Of a stretch of 64,000 nt of DNA, positions 55,986 through 64,000 are shown one piece after another. Both the position numbers and the translations under genes were made by a program. The notes under the pieces were generated by a model that saw nothing but the letters and a program-made list of their open reading frames with translations, searched no databases and was not told the DNA's origin. Positions within the stretch are counted from its first letter, which is position 1, and every line of letters begins with the position of its first letter. Location of the stretch: NCBI GenBank assembly GCA_030844895.1, contig CM061231.1:152363889-152427888 (forward strand). The letters run 5' to 3'. This DNA comes from Ambrosia x helenae (taxonomy: Eukaryota; Streptophyta; Magnoliopsida; Asterales; Asteraceae).

Positions 55986-56224
55986 GATTAATCTAAAGAA
56001 TTTTGTTGTTTAAGAAAATAGTAATGTAGATAAATAATGTGTACATTCCTAATGGGTGTTGCTAAATGCACTCCCTTTTTTTAATTTTTACTGGTTACAC
56101 TCCCTCCCTGAAGTTTTTAAATAAATACAATATAACCTTACATTTTATAGGTTATTAAAAATTGCATTAATAAGTATCCCTAATTATTCTAGGGTTTATT
56201 CACTTTCCATAACATGAATTTTGA

Positions 56225-56256
<32 letters not shown>

Positions 56257-56948
56257 GCATACTATCATACATACAATTAAATTCCATATTTTTTTTTTCA
56301 TCTATAGGTTGTTACAAGGAACATAGAATTCAACTTTTTTTTTTGTTAAACTTAATTGTTTTTTGGTTAAACTTCATTAGTAATTTTTTTTTGTTAAACT
56401 TAATTGATTTTGGTTAAACTGTTGATAATTTATAAACATAATTTATTTTGGTATTGTTGATTGTATATAGATGGCTAAAAGCATGTATATAAATTTATAT
56501 AAATTTTAGTATATTAATTATATTCAAGATGTCATGTTAGATGTGGAAAATTATTTAGTTGCTTTTGGTGGTAAAAAAGAATTATGTAGGTCATCTAACG
56601 AATTCAACCAGTGATGGATGCAAAATGATAATTTAGTTGAGCTGTTGTGCCCGACCATCTCATAAACTCTCCAATAAAAGTATAATGACGTTACTTAATT
56701 ATTTTATAATTAAAGGGATGAAATTTGAAAAATTGTAAAATGGTTTTTTTTGGAAAGGAGTGTAAAAAGTAAATAGAGAGGGTGCATTTAGCCAACCCCA
56801 TTCCTAATCACACGTCCCATTCGGAATCAAGGAAAAAGAGCATGAATTGAGCAATCAACGCCTCAACGGTCAACATCATTTAGTGCGTACCTTTCTTACA
56901 TGCAAAAATATCAATTGTGGTATTCAAATCAACGATATTAATCAACAC
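55986..56948. other. AT-rich spacer
   Basis: TA/CA run at 56227-56256 and several T runs. GTTGCTAAATGCACTCCCTT near 56059 and its rough reverse GGGTGCATTTAGCCAACCCC near 56781 suggest an old element about 740 bp long with inverted ends. No gene. Confidence 0.45.
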
Positions 56949-57640
56949 ATCTTTTTTTTTTGAAACTTTACTTTCATTCAAACAAGCACGACTCAGACCT
57001 CAAAACGAGATCTGCCGGTAAAAACTACACCATATACAACGGCGATTTACGCGAATCGTTTCAAGATAACTCCTTATACTTTGATCTATGTTTTAGCCAA
57101 AAGAAAGATAAACTTTTAATGTTCATAATAACATATCTACCAATCGCATCTTTGTTTCTAAAAATCTTCTCATTCCTTGATATCCAAATGCACCAAATAG
57201 AAACCAATACCTTGGACAATCTTCTTTTGCCATCTACCTCCTGTCACTGTTTTGTGAACCATAAGCAAGTCACACACATTAAAAGCATATAGGTTTCCCA
57301 ACCCGCACCATCTACCAATTTCTGTCCACACCTGTTGAGCAAAAAAGCAGCCAGAGAAAAGATGGTCGGCGGTTTCTTTTCCCCAATCACAAAGCAAACA
57401 TTCCTCACAATCTATGTGTATGCAACGTTTTTTCAATTCAACTCTAGTTGGAAGACGACCCATCTCCGCCCTCCAGGCCAAAATTTTACACTTTAAAGGC
57501 ACCCAAGAATCCCAATTCATCACAAATAAGCGATGTCCGGCTGTGTCTTGCAGCAGAGAATCGGCTCTTTGTTCCCGTGACTTAGTGTAGTATAGATAGG
57601 CATGTGAGTTTGTTGTTCTAAAAAATAAAAAGATATGCAT
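56949..57640 (-). pseudogene. 5'-truncated LINE, 3' end with zf-RVT domain
   Basis: Minus-strand text WVPLKCKILAWRAEMGRLPT, then CEECLLCDWGKETADHLFSG and CFFAQQVWTEIGRWCG is the zinc-binding domain after reverse transcriptase in plant LINEs. The frame slips near LVHLDIKE into WISRNEKIFRN-like text. The copy ends with GAAAGTAAAGTTTC and an A tail (plus-strand T run at 56951-56960). The rest of the element is missing upstream, as usual for LINE insertions. Confidence 0.8.
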
Positions 57641-57843
57641 CTACATTTGAGAAAATTATCAAAATAGGGTGTTAACCATTACACGTTTTCTTAAGAGGCG
57701 TTAGGATGTTGATATGGCTAAAAATGCCCCTTAGGGGCATTAACCATTACGGATAGCCTAAGAGTGTGTTATGACTCTAATCGATGTGAATATCTGTATA
57801 TACACACACACCCCATGGTCATTAGTTTTACAATATGTGATCA

Positions 57844-58608
57844 CTAGCTGATTACCCCGGGAGTGTCACGGGTTGAAAAATCTAATATGACTTAATAAAA
57901 AAGGATAAAAGAAGTAAACAATCTCAACCACTTTTAATGCTAAAGAAAGTTGTTCTAATGTTTATACTACGAAAATGGGCTCTCATGCTGCGTTCCCAAC
58001 AGATTAAAAAAATCTCAACCTCTTTTAATGCTAAGCATATCGTTATAGCACATGAACGTGGACAATTCATATTTGTAATAAGAGGTTTAAAAACATATAT
58101 ACTATCATAACACGATTAATACTTGCCTATATATGATTAATAAATGAACATGGACAAACATTTTTTTTCGTTTTTTGTATAGCACTATGGTGCTCGTTGG
58201 AAAGATAATAAAGCGGTCGTTAATTTGGTGTAAAAAAATTTTTCAAAAAAAATGTCATACATAAAAGTTACTAAAATTTAAAAATTGTGAAAATAAGGAA
58301 AAAAATAAAGATAAAAATATTAATTAAAATATTTGAAATTTTAAAATAATAATTAACATTTAAAAATGTGCTACGAAAATAAGGAAAATATATTAATTAA
58401 CATATTTGAAATTTTAAGATAATATAGATATAGATTTTATTTAAAAAAAGAAAATAAAATTTTTAAAAATTTATCTTTTATTTAAAATAATAAATTCAAT
58501 ACTATCACCTTAAAGTGTCACATGACACATTCAATGGGGGGTTGAGGCCTCCATTGAATGTCACCTCATAGAAATTCAATTCTTTTATTATAAGTTATAG
58601 ATTATAGA
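57844..58608 (-). mobile_element. Non-autonomous Helitron, sister of the 40664 copy
   Basis: Minus strand starts TCTATAATCTATAACTTATA after A and ends AACCCGTGACACTCCCGGGG then TAATCAGCTAG before T. It shares most of its length with 40664-41558, including CATTCAATGGAGGCCTCAA. Confidence 0.8.
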
Positions 58609-58956
58609 TGTACACTAATTGTCAAAATAACAAGATTTACCTTGTAAATATCATCACTCATATTAGCCCGGGGCGTGGGATAAAGCCCCTAAAGGCTTTA
58701 TTGTGCCACGTAAACACCATGTAGGTTTTGGGGCAATAATAGCACCTATTTAAAAAAAAGAAAGCTAGATTGGTTGAACAATATTGGGCCCTACAAAATC
58801 AAGCTTTAACGCTCGTCAAACCCTAACGATATCCATCGACGACACCCCCTTTCATAGTTGCGGTGGGTGTTTGGCGCCCTATAAGCTACAAGAGTTACTA
58901 TTTTCTAAAGTACTAACTAAAGAAGACCGTGAATGTAATTATTAAGCTTTTAATTA
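58609..58956. other. Spacer with a Harbinger-like end
   Basis: TTAGCCCGGGGCGTGGGATA then AAGCCCC resembles the end of the element at 49361 and may be a decayed MITE of that family. No gene. Confidence 0.4.
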
Positions 58957-58961
58957 GTGTA

Positions 58962-59301
58962 TGTTAGACATAAATAGTTAAACTTGATTTTATTCTTATG
59001 TTAGTGTATTATTAAACATATGTTAATTGTAAATATTATAAGTCTAGATGGTAGTTATAACCGAATTTGTGACACACAGTTAATAAATTAGTTTAGCCTA
59101 AGTCCGATTATTAACGAAGGGACATGTTTGTTCACTCGTACCGATTGTATAAGTATATATAGGGGTCGGATTGTATCATTACAATATATGAAAGTTTATG
59201 TTTATCCTATAACTAACTTTCAAACATTTCCCTCTCTCATTCCCTCCAAATATAACTGCTCTCAAATATTAAGTGCATACCGAAGTTCTTAGATTTTAAC
59301 A
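58962..59301 (+). repeat. Left LTR of the ARID element
   Basis: Contains a TATA-like AAGTATATATAGGGG at about 59150-59164. Followed by the Met-tRNA primer site. Confidence 0.9.
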
Positions 59302-60806
59302 TGGCATCAGAGCCAAGTTTCCGTTCGAAATCCTGTGGTATATTCGATGTGATTGAGAAATCCGATGATGTTCCAATTGACAAAGGAAAGAAGCCATTGT
59401 CCGAAGATAGTTTTGATCATGTGGATCAAAGAGTTCTGGCCGAGAGGGTCGAGGAACTCAAAAAGGATTGTATGAATCCTATGAACATCAATTTCTCCCG
59501 TTTTCACATCGGATCATCGCCGAAGAATCAAGTAGTCAAGAGAAAGAAGGCGCAAGAAGAATTCAATAAGCAAATAAAAGATGTCCCTGAATATCCACAC
59601 GCCATGTGTTGTGGAAAATGCAAAGAACCTTTCCATTATAGAAGAAATTGCCGAAGAAGATTGTTAAAACAAAATTTATGGTTAAAGGGACAGACGAGAA
59701 AGGTTGGGACGATGTATGGTATGCAAGTTTGACAAGGAAAGAGCATGGATGCGGATACAAGGATCAATTCGCAATCTTTAGTAAGTCGTTTGGTATAGAA
59801 GGCTAACCGAATGTCCGAATGGTTATAGAAGGGATACTTTCGTGGAAAAGGATCAGTCATAATTACAAGTGGAGGACAAATACACAAGATAAAATCGGTA
59901 TTTTATGTTCCTACACTTCGTAAAAATGTTTTAAGTATAGAAAGATTAAATCAAGAAGGATTAGAAGTAGAGTGTGATGGTGATGTATGTCACATTCACC
60001 GGCTCATCATCCAAGAAAAAAGAAGAATTATTACATGCCGAATTTGTGATGGTGAAGATCACTTCACTTTCAAGTGTCCAGATAAGAAGAATGTTGTGAA
60101 AAAGGATTGAAGAAGCGCGCGTGAGGCGCATAATGGCAAACGGGTTAGATTCGAAGGCATACAAGAGGGAATTAATGAAGAAGATAAGGAAAGGGCTTCT
60201 GTTTTTAGACAATTCGAAGAATTCTCAATCAACAAGGACGATTATGAAGGTGTTATGGAAAAAGGTCCTATCATGTACCCAATCAATGTGTCACGGCTGC
60301 AAGATTGTTTGGTTTTCATGGATTTGATCCATGTTACCACTATGGTTGAAAGGTACAAATGCAAATTCGAACTAGAGTTTGAAAGAACCATTGAATGGTT
60401 CATGCAAGAATTCTTAAAAATAAAAAACAAAGCACCTATGCCACCAAGAGATGGAACCGGATATCCAGTAAGTTTGTTGGATTTATACACTAAAGTGCAA
60501 GTGTTTGGTGGATATGATAAAGTAACAAGAGATGACAATTGGGCAATAGTTGCAATGTCGATCGGTTATGGAAGAGGGCTACTAAGTTTGGCAAAGAAGG
60601 AAGATATAGCATTAACTCTAAGGCTAGTGTATGTTCGTTATTTGGAAATGATGGAACGGTACCATCTTAAATACAAAGGTCGCGAGTTAGTTGTTGAAAT
60701 AAAAGATGAAGATGGTAGCACAAGTGGTGGAGTAAAGAAAAACGAATGGAATAATAAAGACATGCCACCAAAGAAGAGGAGCCGATCATCCTCAAGTGAA
60801 GATTGA
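59301..60806 (+). pseudogene. Broken gag/zinc-knuckle/ARID-like coding region
   Basis: One frame runs through the interior, broken by four stops (TGA near 59730, TAG twice near 59800 and 59828, TGA near 60108). Part 1 (59301-59732) has a CX2CX4HX4C knuckle, CCGKCKEPFHYRRNC. Part 2 (about 59835-60107) has SVFYVPTLRKNVLSI, which resembles the copia GAG-pre-integrase region, and a second knuckle CRICDGEDHFTFKC. Part 3 (to 60806) has YPVSLLDLYTKVQVFGGYDK, VTRDDNWAIVAMSIGYG and LVYVRYLEMMERYH: the order and spacing of an ARID DNA-binding domain, followed by a basic KKRSRSSSSED tail. ARID is not a retrotransposon domain, so capture from a host gene is likely. Stops make this copy non-coding unless restricted to the last part. 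Confidence 0.75.
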
Positions 60807-60842
60807 AGAACCGATCAAGAAAATCAAGTTTAAGGGGGAGAT

Positions 60843-61183
60843 TGTTAGACATAAATAGTTAAACTTGATTTTATTCTTATGTTAGTGTATTATTAAACAT
60901 ATGTTAATTGTAAATATTATAAGTCTAGATGGTAGTTATAACCGGATTTGTGACACACCGGTTAATAAATTAGTTTAGCCTAAGTCCGATTATTAACGAA
61001 GGGACATGTCTGTTCACTCGTACCGATTGTATAAGTATATATAGGGGTCGGATTGTATCATTACAATATATGAAAGTTTATGTTTATCCTATAACTAACT
61101 TTCAAACATTTCCCTCTCTTATTCCCTCCAAATATAACCGCTCTCAAATATTAAGTGCATACCGAAGTTCTCAGATTTTAACA
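60843..61183 (+). repeat. Right LTR of the ARID element
   Basis: Directly follows the purine tract. Differs from the left LTR at several transitions (for example CGGATTTG for CGAATTTG, CATGTCTG for CATGTTTG). Confidence 0.9.
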
Positions 61184-61188
61184 GTGTA

Positions 61189-61427
61189 TACCAAAAAACA
61201 GAGCCAAAAGTGAACCAAACTTTAGTGAAGCTATAATGTTTTAAAGTTTGGCTATAATATTTTCGATTCCTTTTCAAGTCCGACTTTTACATTGAACACT
61301 TCTAACACGAACAACTTTCATGTTTGTTTACTTTGTATATGGATGAGAGAGAAACGTCCAGACTTTATAATACTTTATTATTATTAAGAGATATACAAGT
61401 TAGCGTATATTTGGATTATTTATTGGG
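61189..61427. other. Spacer
   Basis: No gene or element ends. Confidence 0.4.
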
Positions 61428-62177
61428 GAAATGGAATTTAATAATCCCAACTTTTGGGGGGGGGGTTGGAAGGGATCAGTCCCAACTTGAAAGTTGTAAT
61501 ATAACGGTCCTAACTTGTCAACGTTTTTATTCTAATGGTCCCAAACTAACCGAGGTTAACTTTTTCTGTTAAATGCTGACGTGGACTGCCACATGGCGTC
61601 TGACGTGGCCAATCTGTCCCACTTGGCAAAAAACATGTGGGCCCACAATGAAGGTGTCTTTTTTTATTTAAGTTTTTTTATCAATATATATATATATATT
61701 ATACACATAAAAACACACACATATACACACTTTCATCTCTCTCTCTTCTCTCTCTGTCTTTGTACCACCCGCCACCACCACAACCATCGCCACCAACCAC
61801 CTGCCACCACAACCAACTACCCACCGACCACCACCGTTCAAACTCACTCCTCTCTAATCTGATAACCCACACACATACACTGATCTTTTAGAGAGAGAAC
61901 CGGGAAAGAGAAAGGGGTCGGAAGGAGGCGGAGCTCCGGCGGAACGACGGCCAAACAACACCAACACCGCCCATCTTGTACTCTTTACCCAACCCTATTA
62001 TAGAGAGAGAAAGCTGAAGGGAAGTTAGAGAGAGAAAGAGAAACCAGATCTTTAGAGAGAGAGAAAACCGGGTAGAGAGAGAGAAGCAGAGAGAGACGAA
62101 GAAGATGCGACGGCGGCGGCGGCCTGTTAGGGTTCAGATTAGGAGTCCGATTAGTGTGGTAAGATTATTAATCCTTG
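61428..62177 (+). mobile_element. Left part of a long-TIR element cut off by an LTR insertion
   Basis: GGGGAAATGGAATTTAATAA, AACTAACCGAGGTTAAC and the following text resemble in design the ends of the element at 41709 (GGGGAAATAG..., CTAACGGAGGTCTAACC). CA-rich, then GA-rich leader text follows, and ATGCGACGGCGGCGGCGG at 62105 with GTAAGATT at 62160 looks like a small first exon and donor. The right end is not in the window because an LTR begins at 62178. Confidence 0.45.
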
Positions 62178-64000
62178 TGTAACACCCCAACCGATGGCGG
62201 AATCATCGAGGTGTCACGTAGTGACGATTGTTCAAAAGCACATGGTACTAAAATGTAAATATTATTGAATAATCAAATTATCTTACATGGAAATGGAAAA
62301 TACATTGTCTAATGAAATGTAAATATTGAAATAACTGGATTGAAATAAAACACTAAATGTCTCTTGCTAAAGCACTAGATCAAACTGCACCTGAAACATG
62401 TACAAAAATAGGTTTGGTCAACATATGAAATGTTGGTGAGCATTCCTAGATTTGATATATATAGTAGGTTAAAAAGTTATACAATTCAAGTGCAAGCTAC
62501 AGTGTGGATATGTAAACCATGTATCAAACAAATGAGCGAAATCAACCCTGTGACTGTATAATGTACTGTATGAACTGTAGTGTACTCAACCAATAAATGG
62601 ATGATAACTTAACACTGGCCACGGATTCTCCGATGAAAAAGGGGGAGAATCAACCTAGGCGGGTTGTCAATCCAAATAGCGCTATCCAATGTTAAGGTCG
62701 GCTTGTACCATGTTAATGATTTCACTAAGTACAAATGTATTCCACATGTATTGTCTAAGCATAAAGCACGTTGTAAGCAATGCACATAGTACTAGAATTG
62801 TATTGTGAAAATGTAAACTTGTATTTGAAATTTGTAATAGTGTACATGAATCACCCAAAAAATGTATAAAAGTAAAAAGGGGATAGGAAATACTCACTGT
62901 TCACGTAATAACTTGAAATTGGACTTGGACAACGAAATATGAATTGAGATTACTCCAAATGATCAACCTAAAGTATTCGATAATGTGTAAGGGAAATAAC
63001 TCTAAGATATATGTATTTCTAGGGCTTCGAATTGGGGATAACGTTTATTTGTTTAATAAACAAATTGTTTATTAAATATAAGAAATTTTAGTAAATAAAT
63101 AAATAAAAGTCTTTTCGTAAAATTTTTAAGTTGAATATAATCACAACATGAGGTTTTAAGTATGAAAATAATTTTTATAAAATTATTTTCTTGAAAATAG
63201 AATATTTAATCTAATTATTTCAAATTGACAAAATATGACTTTAATATCTAAAAATATTAAAATCAAAGAATTTCTGAATCAAAATTGTATTTCAATTCTA
63301 TATGAATAGAAATAATTTATGTAAAATTTTGGTACAAAAAAATATTGTAAAATGAATTTATTATGAATTATTTATGATTAAAACTAACAAAAATTGATTA
63401 AAAATATTAAATAAATGATTTTTCTGAAATAAAAATCATTTCTGAAAAGATTAATGTTATAAAAACTCAGGATAATTTTTGTGGAAATTAAGAAGATCGT
63501 TTTGATATTTTTATAGATTTTAATAAATATAAATGAATAAACTTGTATTATTAATAATATATATTAAATAAATTATTTTTGAAAAAACTAAAAATTGGGT
63601 AATGAACTTTCTCATCAGATCAACATAATATAATTTTTGTAGAATTTATAAAAGAGTTTTAGTATTTTAAAAAGGATTTTTAAAAGAAAAGACAAAAATG
63701 TAAAGAATAGAATTTTAAAAGAAAAGGTTGTTGTTGGTAGGGATTGAACCCGTGACCTGACCCGCCCCAAGTCTTAACCCAGGCACCTGCAACCAACTGC
63801 TCTATACGTCTGATGTTGTAATTCTTTAACAGATCAATGTATATAAAGGTTAATTATAGAAATCCCCAATTTGAAAATTATAAACCCTAGAATGAACATC
63901 AATCCAATTGACCCAACATACACATACGATTATGGTTAAAAGCTTAGGGCTTTTAATCCTATACCAAAAACGACTCAAAAGCATAAATAATTCGAAGTTA
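62178..64000 (-). mobile_element. LTR related to the solo LTR at 4790, opposite orientation, runs off the window
   Basis: TGTAACACCCCAACCGATGG and the next 700 bp are the reverse complement, with divergence, of the right half of 4790-6256 (shared landmarks: GATAGCGCTAT, GATTCTCC around CCCTTTTTC, ATTTCCTATCC). Beyond about 62900 the two differ, so this is another member or contains other DNA. Its far end is not seen. Confidence 0.65.
63733..63815 (-). repeat. tRNA-like (SINE head) sequence
   Basis: Minus strand: GAGCAGTTGGTTGCAGGTG (A-box-like) and GGTCACGGGTTCAATCCC (B box) as in tRNA heads. The arms do not form a full cloverleaf that I can draw, so I call it SINE-like, not a tRNA gene. Confidence 0.55.

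Larger units (their letters stand above)
58962..61183 (+). mobile_element. Non-autonomous copia-like LTR element carrying CCHC and ARID-like domains, TSD GTGTA
   Basis: LTRs 58962-59301 (340 bp) and 60843-61183 (341 bp) begin TGTTAGACAT and end TTTTAACA, differing at about seven positions. TGGCATCAGAGCC follows the left LTR (Met-tRNA primer site) and AAGGGGGAGAT precedes the right. GTGTA flanks both ends exactly. The interior (1.5 kb) lacks reverse transcriptase and integrase and holds a broken coding region described separately. Confidence 0.9.

Noticed and set aside
63733..63815. A true tRNA gene on the minus strand
   Set aside because: Boxes are present but I could not draw complete acceptor and anticodon arms; treated as SINE-like.

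Overview
The window is nuclear DNA from a flowering plant. Spliced genes with GT-AG introns, plant-only families (SPA, MLO, m-type thioredoxin) and dense plant transposons show this. An asterid, probably Asteraceae, is my best guess, from the ARID/CCHC-carrying LTR element and the general repeat style; that is inference.

Five host genes lie in the first 40 kb. A SPA1-related COP1 partner (minus strand, 3' part outside the window) occupies 1-1540. A PHO2/UBC25-type ubiquitin-conjugating enzyme (plus) spans 9929-12787. A TRF4/5-like nucleotidyltransferase (plus) spans 15852-32029, its first intron swollen to 12.9 kb by one retrotransposon. A chloroplast m-type thioredoxin (plus) lies at 32978-34594, and a 15-exon MLO protein (minus) at 36494-40041. 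They are unrelated single genes, not an operon or cluster.

The inserted retrotransposon (16242-27223) is a Tat-type Ty3/gypsy element. Its 587-bp LTRs look identical and its target duplication (GTGTC) is perfect, so it is young, yet its integrase core is deleted. Its 3' half carries two antisense genes, each with its own TATA box; one is spliced from six exons and has a premature stop.

The spacers and the last 24 kb are a nested transposon archive. They hold a Cassandra TRIM with 5S rRNA-derived LTR sequence (6549-7182); a solo LTR with exact TSD (4790-6256) and an inverted relative at the right edge; Tourist-like and hAT MITEs; several Helitrons, one inside another; a Pack-MULE carrying a GT34 glycosyltransferase fragment (41709-42987); a PIF/Harbinger-like element (49361-53051) whose ORF1 gene is split by a second transposon with a 10-bp TSD; a stack of MITEs in TA microsatellites (54.2-55.9 kb); a 5'-truncated LINE; and a 2.2-kb non-autonomous LTR element carrying zinc knuckles and an ARID-like domain (58962-61183).

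No CRISPR array, canonical tRNA or rRNA gene, or bacterial feature was seen. Splice sites were placed by eye from GT/AG consensus and protein continuity, not from transcript data.
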